From assembly GCA_965662365.1 (NCBI GenBank), contig CBFIHR010000053.1, forward strand, positions 1 to 30,003: a DNA stretch of 30,003 nucleotides, in the 5' to 3' direction. Positions 22,481 through 29,617 of the stretch are shown here, piece by piece. Position 1 is the first letter of the stretch; each line of letters opens with the position of its first letter. Both the position numbers and the translations under genes were made by a program. The stretch is from CAWVWD01 sp965662365. Lineage in GTDB: Bacteria; Bacteroidota; Bacteroidia; Chitinophagales; Saprospiraceae. The notes beneath the pieces were generated by a model. The model was not told the origin of the DNA and made no database searches. It was given only the letters and a program-made list of their open reading frames with translations.

Positions 22481-23260
22481 ATGGAAAGCTATTTTCAAGG
22501 GATTGAATTAAATTTAGTCATTACAGTAGGAATATTGTTTATGACTGTTCTTGTATTGGCTTTTATTCTTTTTTTTAACTTTTCAAGGAACAAATTGATT
22601 ACTAAAAAGCTGAGAGAACAGGAAAATTTGCTTTATGATATTATTAAAACGCAAGAGGCTGAAAAACAAGGAACTGCAAGGGCTTTACATGATGAAATTA
22701 GTTCGCAACTCAACGTTGTAAAACTTAATTTACATCGGTTGAAAAGAAAAAAAGATAATGCGATTATTTTTGAAAATACATTTGAAGATATACAAGTGTT
22801 ATTAGGGAGTACAATTCAAATGATTCGACAAATTTCTTATGATTTATCTCCTTGTGTTTTGGAGAAGTTTGGCTTGATAGCGGCAATCAAAGAATTAAGG
22901 GATAATTATAAGGATACAAATGTCGAATTATCTTTTGTAATTGAAGAAAACACTTTTCAAATCAACGATAAATCAATCGAATTAAATATCTTTAGAGTTT
23001 TACAAGAGTTTATTGATAACGCTATCCGATGTGGAGACGCAACATTGATAACAATTTGCTTATCCGTTACTAAACAAAAACTACAGCTAATTTTGAAGGA
23101 CAACCGAAGCGGTGTTAATGTAAGTAGTGAAAAGTTAAGAACTGGTATAGGATTTAGCAATATGAATAGTAGAATGGAAATGATTGGTGGACGAATAAAT
23201 ATTCGTTCGACAAAGAATCAAGGAATAGTAGCCAGCCTTTCAGTAAACCTTAACGAATAA
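22481..23260 (+). CDS. NarX/DesK-type membrane histidine kinase
   Basis: This 259-aa kinase has one hydrophobic segment (about 11-34) and no periplasmic sensor domain worth the name. The HisKA_3 dimerisation box is RALHDEISSQLNVVKLNLHRL, with phospho-accepting His70. The HATPase domain has VLQEFIDNAIRCGDAT, LKDNRSGVN and GIGFSNMNSRMEMIGG. The TAA stop overlaps the response-regulator ATG by one base (TAATG), so the two are translationally coupled. The signal is unknown. The very small input region suggests sensing within the membrane or through a partner, possibly the FecR-domain protein encoded just upstream. Confidence 0.93.
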   Translation: MESYFQGIELNLVITVGILFMTVLVLAFILFFNFSRNKLITKKLREQENLLYDIIKTQEAEKQGTARALHDEISSQLNVVKLNLHRLKRKKDNAIIFENTFEDIQVLLGSTIQMIRQISYDLSPCVLEKFGLIAAIKELRDNYKDTNVELSFVIEENTFQINDKSIELNIFRVLQEFIDNAIRCGDATLITICLSVTKQKLQLILKDNRSGVNVSSEKLRTGIGFSNMNSRMEMIGGRINIRSTKNQGIVASLSVNLNE

Positions 23261-23931
23261 TGATAAAGATAAAAATTGGAATTACAGATGATGCGACCTT
23301 ATTCAGAAAGGGGTTAAATTTTTTATTGGAGGATTATGATGATATTGAAGTTATACTGGAAGCTATACATGGTCAGGATTTGCTGGATAAATTGGCCGTT
23401 GCTTCGATTCAGCCTGATATATTAGTTCTTGACTTGCAAATGCCCGTGTTAGATGGTGTCGAAACTGCCAAAATACTGAAAGAGGAATATCCAGACATTA
23501 AAATTATCATTTTATCTACTCATTATAATAAGGCTTTTATTCTCAATATGGTGGAAATCGGGGCAACGGCTTATCTGCCCAAAGATGCTGATCCCGAAGA
23601 GTTTATGTTAACAATCAGAAAGGTTTATGAAAATGGTTTTCATTACAACAAAAATGTTTGGAAGATTATTCAAGATCATATGTCCAAAAGAGAGAAGATA
23701 AGATCGTCTTTCATGCCTTATCTCACGAAAAGAGAAATAGAGGTATTGCAGCTGATCTGCGAGCAACAAACCGCTTCTGAAATTGCTGAAAAATTATTTA
23801 TTAGCCCCAGAACAGTCGAAGGTCATCGCACAAATCTTTTACAAAAATTAAACTGTAGAAACATAGCAGGACTGGTAGCTTACGCTATTCAGAACCAGCT
23901 GGTTAAAGTGAATCCACGACAGTTTTGGTAA
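23260..23931 (+). CDS. NarL/LuxR-type response regulator
   Basis: This is a 223-aa two-domain regulator. The receiver has acidic Asp10-Asp11 (GITDDATLF), the phosphorylation site Asp58 in ILVLDLQMPVLDG, a Thr in ILSTHYN and Lys in YLPKDADPEEF. The C-terminal LuxR HTH reads LTKREIEVLQLICEQQTASE, then IAEKLFISPRTVEGHRTNLLQKL. It is the partner of the kinase at 22481, coupled by a one-base overlap. Target genes are not evident; the lipoprotein gene 28 nt downstream may be in the same operon. Confidence 0.95.
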   Translation: MIKIKIGITDDATLFRKGLNFLLEDYDDIEVILEAIHGQDLLDKLAVASIQPDILVLDLQMPVLDGVETAKILKEEYPDIKIIILSTHYNKAFILNMVEIGATAYLPKDADPEEFMLTIRKVYENGFHYNKNVWKIIQDHMSKREKIRSSFMPYLTKREIEVLQLICEQQTASEIAEKLFISPRTVEGHRTNLLQKLNCRNIAGLVAYAIQNQLVKVNPRQFW

Positions 23932-23959
23932 TCGAATCAATAAATGTAAAATCAAATAT

Positions 23960-24532
23960 ATGAAAAGGGTAATCGGTATCTTATTTTTAGGAATCATCAT
24001 TGTTGGCTGTAATCAAAATATAGATCCTGAAAATTCATCGCAAGAAGTTGATAAGACCGTTGAAACGGAAGATAGCTTGGTCATAGATGAAAGCATTGAT
24101 TATGGTAAAATCGGTTTTGAGTTGATGGAAACCGAAAAAATCGGTGAATTAAAACTGGATATGAAACTAGAAGCCGTTGAAAAAATCACAGGCGAACCAC
24201 ATGATGTAACGGCATTTGAATATTGGGGCGCTGATGGCTATGAGCATCAAAGTCGGTTTTATCAAGATTCGACGATCGATGTCGGTTATATTAAGTTAGA
24301 TGATGGTGAAATCGTAGTCGATAGAATTTTTATTGATAATAACACAAAATTTAAAACAACGCAAAATATTGGAGTCGGAAGTACAAAACGTGATATCCTT
24401 AAAGCGTATGAAGGTAAAATCTCAAATGTTAGTAAGGGAAGTGTAATTGTAGGTTCGATTTATGGTGGCATTCTTTTTTACCTTGAAAATGGAAAAGTAA
24501 AGTCCATGTTTTTTGGAGCTGCCGCAGAATAG
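23960..24532 (+). CDS. Lipoprotein of unknown function
   Basis: This 190-aa protein has a lipoprotein signal (MKRVIGILFLGIIIVGCNQN, Cys17) and an acidic linker of Glu/Asp/Ser. A soluble domain follows with IGELKLDMKLEAVEKITGEPH and later NIGVGSTKRDILKAYEGKIS. Two segments of the form GxxxLxMxxxxVxxxxGxP and VGSTKRDILKAYG suggest a BLIP/SmpA-like repeat (helix plus sheet), but this is only a pattern impression. It is downstream of, and possibly regulated with, the NarX/NarL-type pair. A hairpin follows the stop. Confidence 0.7.
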   Translation: MKRVIGILFLGIIIVGCNQNIDPENSSQEVDKTVETEDSLVIDESIDYGKIGFELMETEKIGELKLDMKLEAVEKITGEPHDVTAFEYWGADGYEHQSRFYQDSTIDVGYIKLDDGEIVVDRIFIDNNTKFKTTQNIGVGSTKRDILKAYEGKISNVSKGSVIVGSIYGGILFYLENGKVKSMFFGAAAE

Positions 24533-24533
24533 T

Positions 24534-24565
24534 CAATTTCTGTAAACATACATTTGCAGAAATTG
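24534..24565 (+). terminator. Hairpin after the lipoprotein gene
   Basis: CAATTTCTGTAAA (24534-24546) pairs with 24553-24565 (13 bp, one wobble) around a 6-nt loop, starting right after the TAG. There is no immediate T run, so termination is likely but not certain. Confidence 0.55.
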
Positions 24566-24724
24566 AAATCGAAGTAATAATTAAACTAAAAGGAGTTTTT
24601 TTTGATAATTGTTACTTTTACGATTGAACTTTAAAATGCTATTTTTCTTATGGGATAATTTCCTTTAAAGGTTGACAATTATTCCGAATGACAAAATTTA
24701 TGAAATAATCTAAAAATATTAATC

Positions 24725-25726
24725 ATGTTATATATTCAAGATGTGACTTTAAGGGACGGAATGCATGCGATTAAGCATCAGTATTCTAAGGAGCAAATTA
24801 CAGAAATTGCTCTGGCTTTAGATGATGCTGGTGTTGATGCAATTGAAATCGCTCATGGTGATGGATTATCGGGAGGTAGTTTTAATTATGGCTTTGGTGC
24901 AAAAACTGACTGGGAATGGCTGGAAGGTATTGCCGACAAACTCAAACATGCTAAATTAACGACTTTACTGTTGCCGGGTATTGGGACAATTCATGATTTG
25001 AAAAAAGCGAGAGATTTAGGGGTAGCATCTGTCCGCATCGCAACACATTGTACGGAGGCAGATATTTCGGCTCAACACATCGAAGCCGCTAAAAAAATGG
25101 GTATGGATGTCGGCGGTTTTTTAATGATGGCTCATTTAAACGAACCTAAAAAACTGGCTGAACAGGCCAAACTTATGGAAAGTTATGGAGCTGATTGTGT
25201 TTATGTGACAGATTCAGCTGGAGCTTTATTAATGGATGGTGTTGCGGACAGAATCAAGGCTTTCAAAGATGTATTGAAGGATACAACAGAAGTTGGCATT
25301 CATTGTCATCATAATTTATCTTTAGGTGTGGCGAATACTGTTGTGGCAATGCAACACGGTGCGACTCGCTTAGATGCGTCTTTGGCAGGTATGGGTGCTG
25401 GTGCTGGAAATTGTCCGCTGGAAGTATTGATTGCTGTTTTAAATAAAATGGATAATGCACCGCATCGTTCGGATTTAACAAAATTGATGAATGCTGCCGA
25501 TGATTTGATTCGCCCGATTCAGACTCGACCAGTTCAAGTTGATAGAGAAACGTTGTCTTTGGGTTACGCTGGGGTTTATTCAAGTTTTTTGCGTCATGCC
25601 GAACGAGCAGCCGAAAAATACGATCTGAGTACCACGGATATTCTGCTGGAAGTCGGACGACGAGGCATGGTCGGCGGTCAAGAAGATATGATTATTGATG
25701 TCGCCTTGGATATGTTAAAACAGTAG
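24725..25726 (+). CDS. mhpE: 4-hydroxy-2-oxovalerate aldolase (MhpE/BphI type)
   Basis: This enzyme cleaves 4-hydroxy-2-oxovalerate to pyruvate and acetaldehyde, the last step of meta-cleavage pathways. The 333-aa protein has the HMGL-like barrel with DVTLRDGMHA (Arg10, Asp11, His14), the metal site GIHCHHNLSL (His193 and His195) and the C-terminal communication domain. In classical pathways it pairs with an acylating acetaldehyde dehydrogenase (MhpF/BphJ), but none is in this window. The nearby kynurenine 3-monooxygenase and 2-aminomuconate-deaminase-like genes suggest it serves tryptophan breakdown through 2-aminomuconate and 2-oxopent-4-enoate. It is a single gene ending at a strong bidirectional hairpin. 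Confidence 0.93.
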   Translation: MLYIQDVTLRDGMHAIKHQYSKEQITEIALALDDAGVDAIEIAHGDGLSGGSFNYGFGAKTDWEWLEGIADKLKHAKLTTLLLPGIGTIHDLKKARDLGVASVRIATHCTEADISAQHIEAAKKMGMDVGGFLMMAHLNEPKKLAEQAKLMESYGADCVYVTDSAGALLMDGVADRIKAFKDVLKDTTEVGIHCHHNLSLGVANTVVAMQHGATRLDASLAGMGAGAGNCPLEVLIAVLNKMDNAPHRSDLTKLMNAADDLIRPIQTRPVQVDRETLSLGYAGVYSSFLRHAERAAEKYDLSTTDILLEVGRRGMVGGQEDMIIDVALDMLKQ

Positions 25727-25758
25727 GATAAATAAGAAAATTGTGATTCGGTTACGAA

Positions 25759-25790
25759 ACGGTTTGATTGTTTAAAAACAGTCAAACCGT
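25759..25790. terminator. Bidirectional terminator between aldolase and psd
   Basis: ACGGTTTGATTGTTT (25759-25773) pairs with 25776-25790 (15 bp with one G-U) around a 2-base spacer. It lies between convergent genes, 33 nt past the aldolase stop, and a T-rich tract follows further downstream on the plus strand. Confidence 0.75.
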
Positions 25791-25847
25791 ATAGCTTCGG
25801 TTTTAGGTGTTAAATCTATTTTGGTTGATTTTTTGTTTTTTATTCAG

Positions 25848-26729
25848 TTATCGTCCAATTGTTTCGCCCATAACAACAGCCGTTTCGATTTTATTTTTTG
25901 TATTTTCTAATATATCTTTATCAATCGTAAAGTGCTGATTATCAATTAACATCACTACGGTAGAACCGCCAAAAGCAAAATAACCCATTTCGTCCCCTTT
26001 ATTGACATAAGTGTTTGGCGTATAAGTTTCGATGATAGTGCCGACCATCGTCGCACCGACTGGACTTAACAAAATATCGCCTTTATTTTTGGTGAAAAGG
26101 GTTAAATATTCTCGCTTATTTTCACAAAAGACTCTCGTGAAATTTGGTTCTAACGCATAGGGAGAAACTGAAAAATAGGCTCCATTTATTTTCGTTGTTT
26201 CTGACACTTCACCATCATACGGAAAGTGAAAACGATGGTAATCATTTGGTGCTAAACGAAAAATTAACAAGGCAAAATTTTTATATTTTTTTGCTAACTG
26301 TTCATTTTGTAAATAGGTCGCTAATGTGAATTTTTGCCCTTTTACAAAAAAATCACCTATTGCGTCCATGTTTTCAAAAGCTAATAATTTTGCATCTGCA
26401 GGCGACACCAAACCTTCGCCTATCGGTCTGGCTTGTGGATTAAGTTTGCGATAAAAGAAGTCGTTGAAAGATGTAAATTCGTCTATCGGCTTCAAAGCTT
26501 CCGACATATCAATATTCAAATCTGCTACAAATTTAGGAATACGTTTGACGGAATTTCGGCGGTCCATCATTCGTCCGTATAAAGCAGAGAGCAACTTACG
26601 CTTGACCAAAAAATTTAACGCTAATTCACCAAAAGGATTATGGTATAAAAATTTTAAGAAACCCTCGCCGGGTGGTTTTTCTGTGATAAATTGACCTGTT
26701 TGACGGTTGATATATTTGATATTTTCCAT
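25848..26729 (-). CDS. psd: Phosphatidylserine decarboxylase proenzyme
   Basis: This pyruvoyl-dependent enzyme makes phosphatidylethanolamine from phosphatidylserine at the membrane. It is 293 aa from the ATG at 26729; the frame extends to a TTG at 26750, which is less likely. Features: SFNDFFYRKLNP, VSPADAK (Asp112 region, base for self-cleavage), LAPNDYHRFHFP (His165 and His168) and FAFGGSTVVM, where the chain is cut between Gly255 and Ser256 to form the pyruvoyl group. The GGST type and length match the shorter PSD branch. It sits among amino-acid catabolism genes with no other lipid gene nearby. It is downstream of a RidA-gene terminator, so it is probably transcribed on its own. Confidence 0.94.
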   Translation of the reverse strand: MENIKYINRQTGQFITEKPPGEGFLKFLYHNPFGELALNFLVKRKLLSALYGRMMDRRNSVKRIPKFVADLNIDMSEALKPIDEFTSFNDFFYRKLNPQARPIGEGLVSPADAKLLAFENMDAIGDFFVKGQKFTLATYLQNEQLAKKYKNFALLIFRLAPNDYHRFHFPYDGEVSETTKINGAYFSVSPYALEPNFTRVFCENKREYLTLFTKNKGDILLSPVGATMVGTIIETYTPNTYVNKGDEMGYFAFGGSTVVMLIDNQHFTIDKDILENTKNKIETAVVMGETIGR

Positions 26730-26827
26730 ATTTGAGTTCGGTTTTCGCAAAAATAAGAATAGTATATTGTATCGTATGTATCTTTATACGGTTATATTAT
26801 TGCATAAATAATTTTATGGAAAAATAA

Positions 26828-26860
26828 AGTTGGAAAGCGTTGTGAAAACGCTTTCCAACT
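26828..26860 (-). terminator. Terminator of the kmo-RidA transcript
   Basis: AGTTGGAAAGCGTT (26828-26841) pairs perfectly with 26847-26860 around a 5-nt loop. Read on the minus strand it lies just after the RidA stop and is followed by TTATTTTTCC. Confidence 0.85.
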
Positions 26861-26869
26861 GCTGATTAA

Positions 26870-27292
26870 TTACCTAATCGGTTGATAAGCAATTGCCTTA
26901 ATTTCTATTAATAAATTTGGATGTGGCAATTGATGCACGGCGACAGTTGTGCGAGTTGGACCAGTTTCGTGATTAAAAAATGTACCATAAACTTCGTTAT
27001 AACCTTTGAAATCTTTCATATCGACCAAAAAAGTCGTTATATCAATAACATTCGATAAGTCTGCCCCAACGCTTTTCAATAATTCACCAATATTTTCAAT
27101 TACGGCTTTGGTTTGTAGTCGAATATCTAATTCCCAATTTCCATTTTCGTCCTGTGTTGCCCCGACGTGCGTATTATCGCTTCTTCGGCTACTCGTTCCT
27201 GAAACATAGATAAAATCGCCCACTCGTTTTACGTGCGGATAATTGCCTAAAGGTCGAGCCTTTCCTTCTATAACTTTATTTTGTGTTTGCAT
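26870..27292 (-). CDS. RidA family protein, probable 2-aminomuconate deaminase
   Basis: This is a 140-aa RidA/YjgF-fold protein. The opening EGKARPLGNYPHVKRVGDFI, followed by YVSGTSSRRSDNT, is the pattern of 2-aminomuconate deaminases of the tryptophan/2-nitrobenzoate routes rather than of the general imine deaminase RidA. The catalytic arginine is Arg114 (GPTRTTVAV) and the conserved Glu130 follows (LLIEIKAIAY). It would convert 2-aminomuconate to 4-oxalocrotonate. It lies 76 nt downstream of kmo on the same strand, which strongly supports that role. The hairpin after it ends the transcript. Confidence 0.88.
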   Translation of the reverse strand: MQTQNKVIEGKARPLGNYPHVKRVGDFIYVSGTSSRRSDNTHVGATQDENGNWELDIRLQTKAVIENIGELLKSVGADLSNVIDITTFLVDMKDFKGYNEVYGTFFNHETGPTRTTVAVHQLPHPNLLIEIKAIAYQPIR

Positions 27293-27307
27293 TTTTTTAG
27301 TATGTTC

Positions 27308-27357
27308 GAACCCTTCCTCAATCCTTCCCTTGCAAGGTCGAGATTGAGAGAGGGTTC
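27308..27357. repeat. Long palindrome between kmo and the RidA gene
   Basis: GAACCCTTCCTCAATC (27308-27323) pairs with GATTGAGAGAGGGTTC (27342-27357); only the central three bases are imperfect. The loop contains a second palindrome, CCTTGCAAGG (27328-27337). It lies between two genes of one operon, with no T run, so it looks like a dispersed repeat or an RNA-processing site. Confidence 0.65.
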
Positions 27358-27368
27358 AATCATTAAAT

Positions 27369-28709
27369 TTATTGAATCCCCGAAACAACCTCCAAAGCCT
27401 CTTCCAGAGTCGGTTCTTCTACATTTCGGCACAGCTCCAACAAGGCTTCATCTTGCAATTGTCCAAGCCGCATCGCCTCCGAATACGGAATATTTTCATT
27501 AAAAGTGACTAAAGAATATTTAGAATAATATTCTGGATATTGTTGTTCCAAACGCATTTCCAAACCCCGTTTTTTAATAAAAATCGGATCAGCGACTTTT
27601 TCCCGCATTTCGTATTCGTTCTGTTTAGCCAAATCACCGATTGCGTTTCCATTATCGACTCTTGCTTCTTGGAATTTTTCTAAAATCGTCGCCCAGTCAC
27701 CTTCATATTGCTCCAATATTTCATCAAAAACTCGTACATCTTCGAATGATGCATTCATACCTTGACCATAAAACGGCACGACAGCATGAGCCGCATCGCC
27801 CATAATCAGGACTTTTCCGAATGCCTGCCATGGATAACATTTGATTGTTCCCAATGTGCCGACAGGATTTTCAAAATACGTTTCTACCAAATTTGGCAAA
27901 TGTTCCAACGAATCTGGGTAATATTTTTCAAAAAACGCACGAACTTTTTCTGGTGTATTTAAGGTATTAAAACCAGCTTCACCCTCATACGGATGAAACA
28001 ACGTCACCGTAAAACTACCGTCCAAATTTGGCAAAGCAATCATCATAAAATGACCCCGTGGCCAAATATGCAACGCATTTTTTTCAATCCGAAAACCGCC
28101 ATTTTCAGCTGCTGGAATTTCCAACTCCTTATAGCCAGTTCTCAAAAAGTCTTGCGAATAATTGAACAATAAATCCGTCGTTCGACTCATCATACTACGA
28201 CGCACTGCCGAACCTGCCCCATCTGTTCCAATCACAACATCCGCAACAATTGTTTCTTCTGTCCCATCTTGATTTTTGAAATGTGCCGTTCCTGTTTCTA
28301 AATCAACATTCGTACAACTGGAGTTAAAAACAACCGTCAAATTATCAAATTTATCTGCTTTTTCTAACAAAGCGACATTCAAACCGCCACGAGAAACGGA
28401 GTTGATATATTCATTTTCACGACCGCTATATTTGGACAATCGCAACGCACCATCAACACCATGAATCATTCGACCGTGCATCGGAATACACTCTTTTAAG
28501 ATTTGCTCTTCCATTCCTGCCGCACGAAGCGCCTTCAAACCTCTATCCGATAACGCCAAATTTATTGAACGACCACCAACAAATTCTGCGGCACGAATAT
28601 CGCTGCGTTTTTCACGTAATTCTACATTATAACCTCGTTGTGCCATGCGTAACGCCAACAATGTTCCGCACAAACCAGCACCAACGATTAGGATTTTATC
28701 TTTTTTCAA
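27369..28709 (-). CDS. kmo: Kynurenine 3-monooxygenase
   Basis: This FAD- and NADPH-dependent enzyme hydroxylates L-kynurenine to 3-hydroxykynurenine. The 446-aa protein has the N-terminal dinucleotide motif ILIVGAGLCG (6-15), ELREKRSDIR, FVGGRSINLALSDRG (typical of KMO), the NADPH/FAD motif VVIGTDGAGSAVR and LIMGDAAHAVVPFYGQGMNA. The only in-frame start at the 5' end is TTG 28707-28709. A duplicated 5' fragment at 29543-29592 carries ATG AGC AAT ACT before the same Lys-Lys-Asp-Lys codons, so the gene probably lost its original ATG through the cassette insertion. It is followed by the RidA gene. Its promoter is unclear because a terminator (28729-28762) lies just upstream. Confidence 0.94.
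   Translation of the reverse strand: MKKDKILIVGAGLCGTLLALRMAQRGYNVELREKRSDIRAAEFVGGRSINLALSDRGLKALRAAGMEEQILKECIPMHGRMIHGVDGALRLSKYSGRENEYINSVSRGGLNVALLEKADKFDNLTVVFNSSCTNVDLETGTAHFKNQDGTEETIVADVVIGTDGAGSAVRRSMMSRTTDLLFNYSQDFLRTGYKELEIPAAENGGFRIEKNALHIWPRGHFMMIALPNLDGSFTVTLFHPYEGEAGFNTLNTPEKVRAFFEKYYPDSLEHLPNLVETYFENPVGTLGTIKCYPWQAFGKVLIMGDAAHAVVPFYGQGMNASFEDVRVFDEILEQYEGDWATILEKFQEARVDNGNAIGDLAKQNEYEMREKVADPIFIKKRGLEMRLEQQYPEYYSKYSLVTFNENIPYSEAMRLGQLQDEALLELCRNVEEPTLEEALEVVSGIQ
28669..28706 (-). repeat. kmo 5' end, intact-gene copy of a 38-bp direct repeat
   Basis: These 38 bp, encoding KKDKILIVGAGLC at the kmo N-terminus, are identical to 29543-29580 in the same orientation. The pair brackets the PIN/antitoxin cassette, with 836 bp between the copies. 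Confidence 0.93.
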
Positions 28710-28728
28710 TTTTCAATTTTTATAAAAT

Positions 28729-28762
28729 AAATAGCCACATAGTTAATACTACATGGCTATTT
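28729..28762 (-). terminator. Terminator after the PIN gene, directly before kmo
   Basis: AAATAGCCA (28729-28737) pairs with TGGCTATTT (28754-28762), extended by TAG/CTA after a 2-base internal loop. On the minus strand it follows the PIN stop by 5 nt and is followed by ATTTTAT. It lies 20 nt upstream of the present kmo start. Confidence 0.7.
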
Positions 28763-28767
28763 ACACT

Positions 28768-29211
28768 TTAATTTTCTAATTCTTTTTTGATTTCATTAAA
28801 TGTAACAATTCTTGTATAACCTTTGGCAATTAATTCATTGTATAATTTTAAATCACCTGTCCAAAGTGTTTCTTCTAAATAATCCGTCAATGCGACAAAC
28901 ACCAAATCATCCATATCTACATCACGAACAAAAGGTAAAGCATTTTTATAATATTCAAAAGGTATCAATTCATCAGAAATAAAGATAATTTGAGCATATA
29001 ACAACGTAATTAATCGTCTAACTTCTTCTATTTTTAAACTCGATATTTTGACAATTTTTGGAATATAATTTTCAAGTTCAAATCTTAAATAATCAGGTGC
29101 GTAGAATTTAACATTGTTTTGATTGGCACTCATAATAAATTGTCCAATTCCGCTATTAACATTTAATACAGCAGAAAAAATGACATTTGTATCTGTAATA
29201 TAAATTTTCAT
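28768..29211 (-). CDS. PIN-domain toxin (VapC-like ribonuclease)
   Basis: This 147-aa PIN-domain protein has the four-acid pattern: Asp7 (MKIYITDTNVIFSA), Glu45/Glu47 (DYLRFELENY), Asp101/Asp102 (VDMDDLVFVAL) and Asp120 (LWTGDLKLY). PIN toxins cut RNA in a metal-dependent way and are held inactive by the upstream antitoxin. Target RNA is unknown. It lies 5 nt downstream of the antitoxin gene, and the pair forms a cassette inserted between the barstar gene and kmo. Its own hairpin follows the stop. Confidence 0.9.
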   Translation of the reverse strand: MKIYITDTNVIFSAVLNVNSGIGQFIMSANQNNVKFYAPDYLRFELENYIPKIVKISSLKIEEVRRLITLLYAQIIFISDELIPFEYYKNALPFVRDVDMDDLVFVALTDYLEETLWTGDLKLYNELIAKGYTRIVTFNEIKKELEN

Positions 29212-29216
29212 TCCTT

Positions 29217-29450
29217 TTATTTTATATCTTCAAAGCCTTCTTTACCGATAAATCGTGCTTTGTTTTTCTCCCACCAACCTTTATTAACTTCTTTAGCCAA
29301 ATTATCAATTTGTTCTTGTGTTGCTTTACTTTTACTGGCTATTTTAATGTATTCAAAATAGTTTAAAATCCTTTGAATATCCGAGACCTTTGTATTCAAT
29401 GGTAATTTTATTAAAATCTCCTTCTCCGTTCTTTCAACTGTTACGTTCAT
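29217..29450 (-). CDS. Antitoxin of the PIN cassette
   Basis: This protein is 77 aa from the ATG at 29450. The frame is open to an ATG at 29489, giving 13 more residues, but the sequence from MNVTVERTEKEILIKLP looks like the natural start. It has a short strand-rich N-terminus and a helical C-terminus ending NLAKEVNKGWWEKNKARFIG, a toxin-wrapping tail common in PIN antitoxins. No classical ribbon-helix-helix or AbrB motif is obvious, so its DNA-binding mode is unclear. A perfect palindrome 60 nt upstream (29510-29527) is a candidate autoregulatory site. Confidence 0.82.
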   Translation of the reverse strand: MNVTVERTEKEILIKLPLNTKVSDIQRILNYFEYIKIASKSKATQEQIDNLAKEVNKGWWEKNKARFIGKEGFEDIK

Positions 29451-29509
29451 ATTTTTAATGTATTTTAAAAAATTACTATTCACATTCAAACAAAATACGT
29501 TTTTTTATA

Positions 29510-29527
29510 CAGTTTACCAATAAACTG
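29510..29527 (-). promoter_or_regulatory. Palindrome upstream of the antitoxin, candidate operator
   Basis: CAGTTTA (29510-29516) and TAAACTG (29521-29527) are perfect 7-bp arms around CCAA. On the minus strand a TTG in the centre is followed 20 nt later by TATTTTGT, a loose -33/-7 pair, so a bound repressor would cover the -33 element. Confidence 0.5.
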
Positions 29528-29542
29528 AAACCTTTAAATTTT

Positions 29543-29592
29543 CACAAACCAGCACCAACGATTAGGATTTTATCTTTTTTAGTATTGCTCAT
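29543..29592 (-). pseudogene. Duplicated 5' end of kmo, with the original ATG
   Basis: Read on the minus strand: ATG AGC AAT ACT, then the 38-bp repeat, then TGA, giving MSNTKKDKILIVGAGL and a stop. It lies 25 nt downstream of the barstar stop. This is most simply the original start of kmo, left behind when the PIN cassette was inserted. Confidence 0.9.
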
Positions 29593-29617
29593 TTTTTGTC
29601 GTAATTTCTTTATGGTC

